In this document: positions 50,463 through 59,086 of the stretch, one piece after another
Layout: each line of letters begins with the position of its first letter
Numbering within the stretch: the stretch's first letter is position 1
Assembly (NCBI RefSeq): GCF_900103785.1
Contig: NZ_FNHE01000005.1
Span: 124,001-188,000 of the forward strand
Direction of reading: 5' to 3'
DNA length: 64,000 bases
Source of the DNA: Geodermatophilus siccatus
GTDB taxonomy: Bacteria > Actinomycetota > Actinomycetes > Mycobacteriales > Geodermatophilaceae
Program-made: the position numbers and the translations under genes
The notes under the pieces: model-generated
The model's input: the letters and a program-made list of their open reading frames with translations, nothing else
Databases searched by the model: none
Told to the model about the DNA's origin: nothing

Positions 50463-51352
50463 CGGACTGCCTCCGTCGGGGCGCCGGGCGCCTGGGGCGC
50501 GCCGTCCGGGTACCAGGTGAAGTAGGCCTCCATGGTGTGGAACAGGTCGAGGGTGTCGACGTGGTCGGCCTTCTGCCCCTCGCCGGCCACGCCCATCATC
50601 AGCATGAAGTCCATGAAGCCGTGGGTGGCGTTCCCCGGCGCGTGCAGGCTGTCCAGGCTGACCTCCGCCAGGCAGCCCTCGATGTCGCCGCCGGCGATCC
50701 ACTCCACGGCCTTGCGGTCGAACTCCGGGTCGGGGCCGTGCTCGCCGAACTGGCGCGGCCCGCCCAGTTCCAGCGACAGGTGGCCGGTGCCGATGACGGC
50801 GACCCGCTTGTCGCTCTCCCAGGACTCGACCATCTCCCGGATGGCCCTCCCCAGCTGCACGAACCGCTTCGGCTGCGGCAGCGGCGGGGCGAAGATGTTG
50901 GTGTAGACCGGCACGATCGGCAGGTCGGCCTGCGGGCGCAGCGTGATGATCGGGCACGTGATGCTGTGGTCGATCCGCAGCTCGTTGCTGAACGCCAGGT
51001 CGAACCCGCGGTCCAGGCCGTCGCGCAGCAGGTGCGCGGCGAGCTCCTCCTCGCCCCGCAGCAGCATGCGGGGCAGCCCGAACTCGCGCTCCTCGTTGTA
51101 GAAGTTCGCGTCGAAGAACGGCGCCTTGCCCACCAGGAACTGCGGCATGTTGTCCAGCCACAGCTGGTGGAAGTGGTCGCTGCCGACCATCACCAGGACG
51201 TCGGGCTCGGCGACGGTGAGCGTCTCGCGGAACCGCTCGATCTTGGCCACCCACTCGTCGGCGAACGGCGGCCGGTCGGCACCGGTCGACGTGCTCGCCC
51301 GGTAGTAGAACGGGTGGTGCGTGGACGCGATGACCGCGGCCAGTTCAGCCAT
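50459..51352 (-). CDS. class III extradiol ring-cleavage dioxygenase, LigB-type catalytic subunit
   Basis: 297 aa. Non-haem Fe(II) enzyme family that opens catechol-type rings. Candidate iron ligands are His12 (STHHP, at the exact LigB position) and His60 (SDHFH). His191 in GTGHLSLEL fits the catalytic His195 of LigB. I could not place the third, acidic ligand with confidence (Asp248 or a nearby Glu). ATG 51352 overlaps the citryl-CoA-lyase-like gene by 8 nt. The substrate is unknown: protocatechuate, gallate or an amino-catechol are options. Confidence 0.9.
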   Translation of the reverse strand: MAELAAVIASTHHPFYYRASTSTGADRPPFADEWVAKIERFRETLTVAEPDVLVMVGSDHFHQLWLDNMPQFLVGKAPFFDANFYNEEREFGLPRMLLRGEEELAAHLLRDGLDRGFDLAFSNELRIDHSITCPIITLRPQADLPIVPVYTNIFAPPLPQPKRFVQLGRAIREMVESWESDKRVAVIGTGHLSLELGGPRQFGEHGPDPEFDRKAVEWIAGGDIEGCLAEVSLDSLHAPGNATHGFMDFMLMMGVAGEGQKADHVDTLDLFHTMEAYFTWYPDGAPQAPGAPTEAVR

Positions 51353-52199
51353 GACGACCTCCGTCGGCGTCTGGGTCGGGAGCGGGCAGGGGGTCGGGGA
51401 CGTAGGGGTCCGGGGGGACCGACCGGTTGTTGAGGTCGACGGAGAGGAAGACCTCGTTGGCGACCGGGTGCCGCAGCTCCTCGGCCAGCTGCCCGATCAG
51501 CCCGGCGGTGCGCGCCAGCAGCGCGAAGCCGCGCAGCAGCTCCAGCGGCAGCCCGAGGTCGGCCAGCGCGGCGCCGCACACCCCGGCGCCGTTGAGCGGC
51601 AGGGTCCTGCCCAGCACCTGCGGGTGCACCCGGCCGATGGCGGCGAACAGCGACAGGTGGGGTCCGTGGAGCCCCTCCTCGGCGGCGATCTGGAACAGCC
51701 GGGGGGTGCGCGGGTCGCCGTCCTTGTGCACGTGGTGACCGAGGCCCGGGACGAAGCGGCGGGCCGCCCGCTGCGCGGTCACCGTCTCCAGCGCCAGGAC
51801 GTCCCAGCCGGCGTCGTCGGTGGGCAGGACGCCGGCCACCCCGGTCAGGACGTCGTGCAGGAAGCGGCCGCAGTCCTCGGTGACCCCCAGGAACCGCGAG
51901 CCGCCGCCGAGCAGCCCGGCGGCGAGCGCTCCCTGCACCGAGTCCGGGGCCGACAGGTGGGTCAGCCGGGCGACGATCGCCGTCGGGGTGAAGCCGTGGT
52001 CGGCCAGCGCCGCGAGCACCGCCTCGAACACCCGGGTCTCCCCGCGCGTGGGGCGCCGCTGGGTGGCCAGCCAGAAGGCGAGCTCCCCGAAGCCGACCTC
52101 CCCCATCACGTCGCGGGCCAGGTCGGTGCCGAGCAGGGTGATGCTGTCGCGGCTGGATGCGCCCAGCGCCGTCGGGTACTCGGGGCGCTCGGCGCTCAT
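51345..52199 (-). CDS. citryl-CoA lyase-like protein (citrate synthase fold)
   Basis: 284 aa from ATG 52199, overlapping the CoA transferase stop as ATGA. Citrate synthase-like small form: SVQGALAAGLLGGGSRFLG (88-104), VPGLGHHVHKDGDPRTPRL with His155 at the second catalytic-His position, and LNGAGVCGAALADLGLP around 202-217. In citryl-CoA lyases as I recall them, the last block reads LN-x-D-G; here the Asp position is Ala205, and a usual His in the following helix is Gln. If that alignment is right, the chemistry is altered. Probably cleaves or forms a C-C bond on a CoA thioester. Confidence 0.82.
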   Translation of the reverse strand: MSAERPEYPTALGASSRDSITLLGTDLARDVMGEVGFGELAFWLATQRRPTRGETRVFEAVLAALADHGFTPTAIVARLTHLSAPDSVQGALAAGLLGGGSRFLGVTEDCGRFLHDVLTGVAGVLPTDDAGWDVLALETVTAQRAARRFVPGLGHHVHKDGDPRTPRLFQIAAEEGLHGPHLSLFAAIGRVHPQVLGRTLPLNGAGVCGAALADLGLPLELLRGFALLARTAGLIGQLAEELRHPVANEVFLSVDLNNRSVPPDPYVPDPLPAPDPDADGGRHG

Positions 52200-53392
52200 C
52201 GGCCGTCCTCCTCGGGGGTCCTCAGCCAGCGGCGGATCTCCTCGCCGTGCTCGTCCAGGCCGGGCGGGGGCAGGCGGTAGTCGGCCGGGGTCTCGGAGAA
52301 CCGGATCGGGTGGCGCACCGACGGGACGGCGGCGGCGCCCTCCCCCACGGTCACCACCGGGTCCAGTCCCACCTCCTCGGCGAAGGCGACGCCCTGGTCC
52401 ACGGTGTTGATCGGCCCGCAGGGCACGCCGGCGGCGATGATGTCGCGGAACCACTCGAGCTTGGTGCGGGTGCGCAGCCGCTCGACCAGCAGTGGCCGGA
52501 GCTCGTCGCGGTTGGCCGTCCGGTCCTCGTTGCGGCTGAAGCGCGGGTCGTCGGCCAGCTCCGGCACGCCGAGCACCTCGACGAGCCTGCGGAACTGCCC
52601 GTTGTTGCCCGCGGTGACGATGAGGTCCCCGTCGGCGCAGGGCAGCGGCTCGTAGGGGAACAGGCTCGGGTGGCTGTTGCCCATCCGGAACGGGACGACG
52701 CCGCCGGCGACCCAGGCACTGGCGTGGTTGACCAGCCCGGACAGCGCCGAGGCCAGCAGGTTGACCTCGACGTGCTGGCCACGGCCGGTCTCGTGCCGGA
52801 GGTTCAGGGCCGAGAGGACGCCGATGGTGGCGTGCAGGCCGGCCATCACGTCGAACACCGAGATGCCGGCGCGGAAGGGCTCGCCGTCCGGGTCGCCGGT
52901 GAGGCTCATCAGGCCCGAGATCGCCTGCACGATGAGGTCGTAGCCGGGCAGCGCCGCGCCGCCCGGCTGGCTGCCGAAGCCGCTGATCGAGGCGTAGACG
53001 ACGCGCGGGTTCGTGGCCGACACGGTGGCGTGGTCGAGGCCGAAGCGGGCCAGGCCGCCGGGCTTGAAGTTCTCCACGAGCACGTCGGCACGACGGGCCA
53101 GCTCACGGGCGGCCGCGAGGTCGTCGGGGTCCTTGAGGTCCAGCGCGACCGACCGCTTGTTGCGGTTGACGCCGAGGTAGTAGGTGGCGACGCCCTCGCG
53201 CACCGGCGGCTGCCACGACCGGGTGTCGTCCCCGGCCGGCCCCTCGACCTTGACCACCTCGGCGCCCAGGTCGGCCAGCAGCATGGTCGCGTACGGCCCG
53301 GCGAGCACCCGGGAGAAGTCGGCGACGAGCAGGCCGGCCAGCGGGCCCGTGGGGCCGTTCCCGGTGCCGCTGCCGGGCTGTCCGACGGTCAT
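52196..53392 (-). CDS. CaiB/BaiF family CoA transferase
   Basis: 398 aa from ATG 53392, with GAGGAGG 11 nt upstream; a GTG at 53437 is less likely. Family III CoA transferase: VLAGPYATMLLADLGAEVVKVEGP and NRNKRSVALDLKDP at the N-terminus, the catalytic Asp in GYDLIVQAISGLMSLTG (about Asp152), and ADPRF-like segment ADDPRFSRNEDR. It moves CoA between acids. First gene of the minus-strand catabolic operon, so it would activate the substrate for the next gene product. Confidence 0.93.
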   Translation of the reverse strand: MTVGQPGSGTGNGPTGPLAGLLVADFSRVLAGPYATMLLADLGAEVVKVEGPAGDDTRSWQPPVREGVATYYLGVNRNKRSVALDLKDPDDLAAARELARRADVLVENFKPGGLARFGLDHATVSATNPRVVYASISGFGSQPGGAALPGYDLIVQAISGLMSLTGDPDGEPFRAGISVFDVMAGLHATIGVLSALNLRHETGRGQHVEVNLLASALSGLVNHASAWVAGGVVPFRMGNSHPSLFPYEPLPCADGDLIVTAGNNGQFRRLVEVLGVPELADDPRFSRNEDRTANRDELRPLLVERLRTRTKLEWFRDIIAAGVPCGPINTVDQGVAFAEEVGLDPVVTVGEGAAAVPSVRHPIRFSETPADYRLPPPGLDEHGEEIRRWLRTPEEDGR

Positions 53393-53427
53393 GGGTGCTG
53401 CGGCCTCCTCGAGGGTCCGGACGCTGA

Positions 53428-53447
53428 CCGCGGACAAGTGTCCGCGG
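53428..53447. promoter_or_regulatory. palindromic operator candidate in the divergent promoter region
   Basis: CCGCGGACA (53428-53436), two bases, then TGTCCGCGG (53439-53447): a perfect 9-2-9 inverted repeat, 36 bp before the CoA transferase start. A lone half-site-like TTGTCCGG occurs at 53579-53586, near the amidohydrolase. A binding site for the IclR-type regulator at 55215 is the simplest reading; not shown by the sequence alone. Confidence 0.55.
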
Positions 53448-53616
53448 ATCCGCCGCAGTCTCGGCCCGCGCCGCCCGCGCTGTCAACAGGTCGCTGAGCT
53501 GCCAAGACCCCTTGACACGTGAGCGAGCACGCGGCCAGGGTGGCGCCCACCCGGACGTCGTGACCGCTGTGCGTACGCTTGTCCGGATTCCCGACGACGA
53601 CGTCCTGGAGGAAGCG

Positions 53617-55110
53617 ATGACCCACCCCGAGCCCGCGGGTGCACCGCCGGAGGCCGGCCGCCCGGTCGTGCTGCGCGGCGGCACGGTGCTGACCATGGAC
53701 GACGCGTGCACCGTCCTGCCCGGCGCCGACGTCCTCGTCGTGGGCGACCGGATCGCCGCTGTGGGTACGGCGCTGGACGTGCCGGAGGGGACCCAGGAGA
53801 TCGACGCGCGCGGTGGCATCGTCATGCCGGGGATGATCGACACCCACCGGCACATGTGGCAGACCGCGATGCGCGGCTACGGCGCCGACTGGACGCTCAC
53901 CCAGTACTTCGTCTGGTACTACCTCGAGCACGGCAAGCAGTTCCGCCCGCAGGACATCGCGGCCGGCAACCGGCTCGCGGCCATCGAGTCGCTCGACGCC
54001 GGCGTCACGACGACGGTCGACTGGTCGCACAACCTGCAGACCGTCGAGCACGGCGAGGCGGCCGTCGAGGCGTTGCGGTCGGTACCCGGCCGGTTCGTCA
54101 TGGCCTACGGCAACATCCAGGCCGGCCCGTGGGAGTGGAGCGCCGACCCCGCCGTCCGCTCCTTCCTCGAGCGCCTGCGCGACGCCGGCGACGACATGAT
54201 GGGCGTCCAGATGGCGTTCGACGTCACCGGCGACCCGGCCTTCCCCGAGAGGGCGGCCTTCGAGGTGGCCCGCGACCTCGGCATCCCGGTGACCACGCAC
54301 GCCGGCGTCTGGGGTGCCACGAGCGACACCGGCATCCAGCAGATGTACGACGGCGGCTTCATGACCCCCGAGACGACGTACGTGCACGCCTCGACGCTGA
54401 CCCGCGACTCCTACCAGCGGATCGCCGCGACCGGCGGCTCGATCTCGGTGGCGACCGAGTCGGAGTGCAGCGCCGGACAGGGCCACGCGCCGACCGAGCA
54501 GGTGCTGCAGTACGGCATCCCGGTGTCGCTGTCGATGGACACCAGCGTGTGGTGGAGCGGCGACATGTTCTCCGCCATGCGCGCGACGCTCAACGCCGAC
54601 CGCATGGCCGAGCACCTCGACGCGCACCTCAAGGGCGAGACGATCACCCACCTGCGGCTGCGCGCCAAGCAGGTCGTGGAGTGGTGCACCCGAGGCGGTG
54701 CGCACACGATCGGCCGCGACGGCGACCTGGGCAGCCTCGAGGTCGGCAAGAAGGCCGACCTCGTGCTGATCAAGAACGACACCTCACCGGTGTCGTTCCC
54801 GCTGCTCAACCCGCTCGGCCACGTCGTCTTCCAGGCCCAGCGCGGCGACGTGCACACCGTCGTCGTGGACGGCCGGGTGGTGAAGTACGACGGCGAGCTC
54901 GTCGGCATCGACCTCGCCCGGGTACGTGCCGAGGTCGAGGACACCATCGACCACCTGAGGGGCGCACTCGGCGAGGAGACCTGGCAGGCCGGGATGTTCC
55001 CGGAGATGCCCGAGGCCGAGGCCTCGATCCTCGACAACCCGTACCAGTACACGGACTTCAAGGACGAGTCGAAGCGGGCCGGCGGCGAGGAGCGCGTCCT
55101 CGGCCGCTGA
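53617..55110 (+). CDS. amidohydrolase (aminohydrolase/deaminase superfamily)
   Basis: 497 aa from ATG 53617, with GGAGGAAG upstream. Metal-dependent hydrolase: HxH in DTHRHM (His77, His79), His228 in TTHAGVW, His257 in YVHAS and Asp308 in SMDTS. This is the mononuclear pattern of cytosine/adenosine-deaminase-like and chlorohydrolase (AtzB/TrzN) types. C-terminal GSLEVGKKADLVLI is the composite beta domain. Likely removes an amino group or halide from a ring, or opens a cyclic amide. Divergent from the CoA transferase operon and followed by the regulator. Confidence 0.9.
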   Translation: MTHPEPAGAPPEAGRPVVLRGGTVLTMDDACTVLPGADVLVVGDRIAAVGTALDVPEGTQEIDARGGIVMPGMIDTHRHMWQTAMRGYGADWTLTQYFVWYYLEHGKQFRPQDIAAGNRLAAIESLDAGVTTTVDWSHNLQTVEHGEAAVEALRSVPGRFVMAYGNIQAGPWEWSADPAVRSFLERLRDAGDDMMGVQMAFDVTGDPAFPERAAFEVARDLGIPVTTHAGVWGATSDTGIQQMYDGGFMTPETTYVHASTLTRDSYQRIAATGGSISVATESECSAGQGHAPTEQVLQYGIPVSLSMDTSVWWSGDMFSAMRATLNADRMAEHLDAHLKGETITHLRLRAKQVVEWCTRGGAHTIGRDGDLGSLEVGKKADLVLIKNDTSPVSFPLLNPLGHVVFQAQRGDVHTVVVDGRVVKYDGELVGIDLARVRAEVEDTIDHLRGALGEETWQAGMFPEMPEAEASILDNPYQYTDFKDESKRAGGEERVLGR

Positions 55111-55123
55111 AGGAGGGTAGGAG

Positions 55124-55175
55124 GACCCCGCTGCCGCCACCGCTCAGGCTCGCGGCGGGACCCTGCAGCGGGGTC
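55124..55175. repeat. intergenic hairpin repeat, copy C
   Basis: GACCCCGCTGC (55124-55134) and GCAGCGGGGTC (55165-55175), a perfect 11-bp stem, around CACCGCTCAGGCTCGCGGCGGGACCCT-like core. It lies 14 bp after the amidohydrolase stop. Same design as copies A, D and E; most like copy E except that the stem bases changed on both sides. Confidence 0.75.
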
Positions 55176-55214
55176 GAGGGCGGGGCCCGGGATGCCCGAG
55201 GAGGGAGGTGACCG

Positions 55215-56036
55215 ATGGCAGGACGCGGAGCGGGTCCGGACTTCGTCGAGGCGCTCGCGCGCGGCCTCGACGTCCTGGCGTGCTTCGACGCCGATCACCG
55301 GACCATGTCGCTGACCGAGGTCGCCGCCGCGGCCGGGCTGGCCCGGCCGACCGCCCGCCGGCTGCTGCTGACCCTCGAGGAGCTGGGGTTCGTCCGCAGC
55401 TCCGGCGGCCTGTTCCAGCTGACCCCGAGGGTGCTCACCCTGGGCACCGCCTACGTCAGCTCGCTCGGGCTGTGGGACATCGCCCGGCCGCACCTCGAGG
55501 CACTGGTCGCCCGCACCGGCGAGTCGTCGTCGATGGCCCAGCTGGACGGCTCCGACATCGTGTACGTGGCGCGGGTGTCGGTGCCCAAGCTCATCGCTCT
55601 CCGGGTGGAGATCGGCACCCGGTTCCCCGCGGTGCAGACCTCGCAGGGCAAGGTCCTGCTCGCGGCCCTCTCCCCCGCCGAGCTGGAGGCGACCCTGGCG
55701 CTGCCCAGCCGCGCCGGGCTGCCGGCCTACATCGGCCGGTCCGCCGAGCAGCTCCGCGACGAGCTGACCGAGGTGCGGGCCCGGGGCTGGGCGCTCGCCG
55801 ACGAGGAGCTGGCGCCCGGGGTCCGGTCCGTGGCGGTGCCGGTCCGGGACGCCACGGGCGCGGTGCGCGCAGCGATGAACGTGACGGTGCACGCGGCCGA
55901 GACCTCGGTCGAGCGGCTGCTCGGCGAACACCTGCCCCTGCTGCTGCGCACGGCCGGCGACGTCAGCGCCGAGTGGGCCCTGTGGCAGAGCCGGCCGCAC
56001 GTCGAGGTGCCCCGGCGCGGCGACGCCACCGCCTGA
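55215..56036 (+). CDS. IclR-family transcriptional regulator
   Basis: 273 aa from ATG 55215, with GAGGGAGG upstream. N-terminal winged helix (FVEALARGLDVLACFDADHRTMSLTEVAAAAGLARPTARRLLLTLEELGF, within about 10-70) and C-terminal effector domain with AYVSSLGLWDIARPHLEALVA and VRSVAVPVRDATGAVRAAMNV. The PcaR/PobR-like opening is typical of regulators of aromatic catabolism. Probable local regulator of the divergent amidohydrolase and CoA transferase to LigAB operons. Confidence 0.92.
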   Translation: MAGRGAGPDFVEALARGLDVLACFDADHRTMSLTEVAAAAGLARPTARRLLLTLEELGFVRSSGGLFQLTPRVLTLGTAYVSSLGLWDIARPHLEALVARTGESSSMAQLDGSDIVYVARVSVPKLIALRVEIGTRFPAVQTSQGKVLLAALSPAELEATLALPSRAGLPAYIGRSAEQLRDELTEVRARGWALADEELAPGVRSVAVPVRDATGAVRAAMNVTVHAAETSVERLLGEHLPLLLRTAGDVSAEWALWQSRPHVEVPRRGDATA

Positions 56037-56071
56037 GGGCGAACCCCCGGCCTCGGGGACCCGATGGAACC

Positions 56072-56125
56072 GGCCCCGTCCAGAGGCTCGCCGCGAGCCT
56101 GCGAGCGGTGAGGGGGACGGGGTCC
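56072..56125. repeat. intergenic hairpin repeat, copy D (reverse orientation)
   Basis: GGCCCCGTCC (56072-56081) and GGACGGGGTCC (56115-56125), core stem CCCCGTCC/GGACGGGG. Read on the minus strand it matches copy A, including CTCACCGCTCGCAGGCTCGC. It lies between the convergent IclR gene and polA, where a terminator would be useful. Confidence 0.75.
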
Positions 56126-56129
56126 TCTT

Positions 56130-58886
56130 TCAGTGGGCGGCCTCGTTCCAGGTCCGGCCGAAGCCGACCGAGACCTCCAGCGGCACCGACAGCTGCGCGG
56201 CGCCGGCCATCTCCCGGCGCACCAGCGTCTCCAGCGCCTCCCGCTCCCCCGGCGCGACCTCGAGCACGAGTTCGTCGTGCACCTGCAGCAGCATCCGGGA
56301 GCGGAGCCCCTCGTCGGCGATCGCCTTCTCCACGCGCAGCATGGCCACCTTGATGATGTCGGCCGCCGAGCCCTGGATGGGGGCGTTGAGCGCCATCCGC
56401 TCGGCCATCTGCCGGCGCTGCCCGTTGTCGCTGGTCAGGTCGGGCAGGTAGCGCCGGCGACCCAGCGTGGTCTCGGTGTAGCCGGTCTGGCGGGCGTCCT
56501 CCACGACGCCGTCCAGGTACTCGCGGATGCCGCCGAAGCGCTCGAAGTAGGCGTGCATCTGCTCGCGCGCCTCCTCGGTGGAGATGCGCAGCTGCGAGGC
56601 CAGCCCGTACGCCGACAACCCGTAGGCCAGGCCGTAGCTCATGGCCTTGATCCGGCGGCGCATCTCCGGGTCGACGTCCTCGATCGGGATGTCGAACGCC
56701 CGCGACGCGACGAAGGAGTGCAGGTCCTCCCCCGACGTGAAGGCCTCGATGAGCCCCGCGTCGCCGGAGAGGTGCGCCATGATGCGCATCTCGATCTGGC
56801 TGTAGTCCGCCGTCATCAGCGACTCGTGGCCGGGGCCGACGATGAACGCCTGACGGATCCGGCGGCCCTCCGCCGTGCGGATCGGGATGTTCTGCAGGTT
56901 CGGGTCGATCGAGGACAACCGGCCGGTGGCGGCGATCGTCTGCTGGAACGTCGTGTGGATCCGCCCGGCGTCGTCGACCATGGGGATCAGGCCGTCGATG
57001 ACGGTGCGCAGCCGGGTCACGTCGCGGTGCCGCAGCAGGTGCTCGAGGAACGGGTGGCCGGTTGCGCTGAGCAGGTTGGTCAGCGCCTCGGCGTCGGTCG
57101 TGTAGCCCGACTTGATCTTCTTGGTCTTCGGTAGGCCCAGCTCGTCGAAGAGCACCGCCTGCAGCTGCTTGGGCGAGCCGAGGTTGACCTCGCGGCCGAT
57201 CACCGCGTAGGCCTCGGCGGCCGCGGCGGCCACCTCGTCGGCGAACTCCCGCTGCAGCTCGCGCAGGAAGTCCAGGTCCGCGGCGATGCCGCGCTGCTCC
57301 ATGCGGGCCAGCACGAAGGTCAGCGGCAGCTCGAGCTCGTCGAGCAGCGTGTCGCCGCCGCGCTGACCGAGCAGGGAGTCCAGCGCGTCGGAGAGGTCGT
57401 TGACGGCGACGGCCTTGAGGACGTCGGCGTGCGCGGCCTCGCGGGCGAGGTCCTCCTCCGACGGCCCCATCCCGTCGAGGGTCAGCTGGGGCTCCTCGGC
57501 GGCGGAGTCCTTCAGCTCGCGGCGCAGGTACCGGACGGCGAGGTCGCCCAGGTCGAACGACCGCTGCCCGGGCAGGGCCAGGTAGGCGGCCAGCGCGGTG
57601 TCGCTGACCACGCCGGCGAGGTCCCAGCCGCGCGCCCAGATCGCCAGCAGCGGGCCCTTGACCTCGTGCACGACCTTGTGCGCGCCCGGGTCGGCCAGCC
57701 AGTCGGCCAGCGCCTGCTCGTCGGTGGCGTCGAGGTCGGGGCCCAGGTCGACGAAGGTGGCGTGGTCGTCGCCGCCGGCGAGCGCGAGGCCGGTCAGCTC
57801 ACCGGTGCCCCGGCCCCAGGTGCCCCGGAAGATGATGCCGGTGCGGCTGGTGCGCGCGTGCTGGTCCAGCCAGCCGCCCAGCCCGCCGGCGGGCACCTCG
57901 TCCTCGGTGACGTCGAAGCCGCCCTCGGCCTCCGGCTCCGCGCTGGAGAGCGTGGCGAACAGCCGGTCGCGCAGCACCCGGAACTGCAGGTTGTCGAACA
58001 GGGTGTGCACCTCGTTGCGGTCCCACGCGCGGACGGCGAGGTCGCCCGGGCCCACCTCCAGCGGGACGGCGCGGTCGAGCTCGGTCAGCCGCCGGTTCTG
58101 CAGCACCGAGGACAGGTGCTCGCGCAGCTTGTCGCCGACCTTGCCCTTCACCGTGTCGACCTGGTCGACCAGCGCGTCGAGCGAGCCGTACTCGCGGACC
58201 CACTTGGCCGCGGTCTTCTCCCCCACGCTCGGGATGCTCGGCAGGTTGTCGCTGGGGTCCCCCCGCAGCGCGGCGAAGTCGGGGTACTGCGTGGGCGACA
58301 ACCCGTACTTGGCCTCGACCTCCTCCGGGGTGAACCGGGTGAGGTCCGAGACGCCCTTGCGGGGGTACAGCACGGTGACGTGCTCGCCGACCAGCTGCAG
58401 GGCGTCGCGGTCGCCGGTGCAGATGAGCACGTCCATGCCCTGCTCGACGGCCTGCACGGTGAGGGTGGCGATCACGTCGTCGGCCTCGTAGCCCTCGGCG
58501 GTGATGACCGGGATGTGCAGCGCGGCCAGCACCTCCTGGATGAGGCTGACCTGGCCGCGGAAGTCGGTCGGGCTCTCGCTGCGGTTGGCCTTGTACTCCG
58601 CGTAGATCTCGCTGCGGAAGGTCTTGCGGCCCACGTCGAAGGCGACCGCCACGTGCGTCGGCTGCTCGTCGCGCAGCACGTTGATCAGCATCGAGGTGAA
58701 GCCGTACACCGCGTTGGTCGGCTGCCCGGTCGTCGTCGAGAAGTTCTCGACCGGCAGGGCGAAGAAGGCGCGGTAGGCCAGCGAGTGCCCGTCGAGCAGC
58801 AGCAGCCGCGGGCGGGGTGGGCCGGGTCGGGCACCCGCGGAGGGGACGGCGGGGCTGGACGCGGGGGCGGAGACCGGAGCGGACAT
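56130..58886 (-). CDS. polA: DNA polymerase I
   Basis: Okazaki fragment processing and repair. 918 aa from ATG 58886. The 5'-nuclease domain includes LLLLDGHSLAYRAFFALP, YEADDVIATL, GDRDALQLV and GDPSDNLPSIPSVGEKTA. The 3'-5' exonuclease domain lacks the DxE motif (GIIFRGTWGRG stands where FDTET is in E. coli), so proofreading is probably absent, as usual in actinobacteria. Polymerase motifs are MTADYSQIEMRIM (A), IKAMSYGLAYGLSAYG (B) and QVHDELVLEV (C). Motif B has Tyr where E. coli has Phe762. The upstream frame runs past the start through a repeat. Confidence 0.98.
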   Translation of the reverse strand: MSAPVSAPASSPAVPSAGARPGPPRPRLLLLDGHSLAYRAFFALPVENFSTTTGQPTNAVYGFTSMLINVLRDEQPTHVAVAFDVGRKTFRSEIYAEYKANRSESPTDFRGQVSLIQEVLAALHIPVITAEGYEADDVIATLTVQAVEQGMDVLICTGDRDALQLVGEHVTVLYPRKGVSDLTRFTPEEVEAKYGLSPTQYPDFAALRGDPSDNLPSIPSVGEKTAAKWVREYGSLDALVDQVDTVKGKVGDKLREHLSSVLQNRRLTELDRAVPLEVGPGDLAVRAWDRNEVHTLFDNLQFRVLRDRLFATLSSAEPEAEGGFDVTEDEVPAGGLGGWLDQHARTSRTGIIFRGTWGRGTGELTGLALAGGDDHATFVDLGPDLDATDEQALADWLADPGAHKVVHEVKGPLLAIWARGWDLAGVVSDTALAAYLALPGQRSFDLGDLAVRYLRRELKDSAAEEPQLTLDGMGPSEEDLAREAAHADVLKAVAVNDLSDALDSLLGQRGGDTLLDELELPLTFVLARMEQRGIAADLDFLRELQREFADEVAAAAAEAYAVIGREVNLGSPKQLQAVLFDELGLPKTKKIKSGYTTDAEALTNLLSATGHPFLEHLLRHRDVTRLRTVIDGLIPMVDDAGRIHTTFQQTIAATGRLSSIDPNLQNIPIRTAEGRRIRQAFIVGPGHESLMTADYSQIEMRIMAHLSGDAGLIEAFTSGEDLHSFVASRAFDIPIEDVDPEMRRRIKAMSYGLAYGLSAYGLASQLRISTEEAREQMHAYFERFGGIREYLDGVVEDARQTGYTETTLGRRRYLPDLTSDNGQRRQMAERMALNAPIQGSAADIIKVAMLRVEKAIADEGLRSRMLLQVHDELVLEVAPGEREALETLVRREMAGAAQLSVPLEVSVGFGRTWNEAAH

Positions 58887-58904
58887 CGCCGCCGATCCTA
58901 AGAG

Positions 58905-58958
58905 GACCCCGTTGCCCCCCACCGCTCGCGAGCTCGCGGCGGGACCCTGCAACGGGGC
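58905..58958. repeat. intergenic hairpin repeat, copy E
   Basis: GACCCCGTTGC (58905-58915) and GCAACGGGG (58949-58957), stem CCCCGTTGC/GCAACGGGG, around CACCGCTCGCGAGCTCGCGG and GGGACCCT. Nearly the same as copy C, but stem bases changed in pairs (CTGC/GCAG to TTGC/GCAA). It lies in the divergent region between polA and the thioesterase gene. Confidence 0.75.
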
Positions 58959-59086
58959 TGACCCTTCCTGCCCTCCCCTCCCGAGCTCGGGGTGGGGCCC
59001 GGGGAGAGGGCCGTTCCGGTACGTCACCGGGCGCGCGCCGGGCCCTGCGGTGGGGCCGCCGCGCGGGCGGTGGCTACCGTGCCGGG

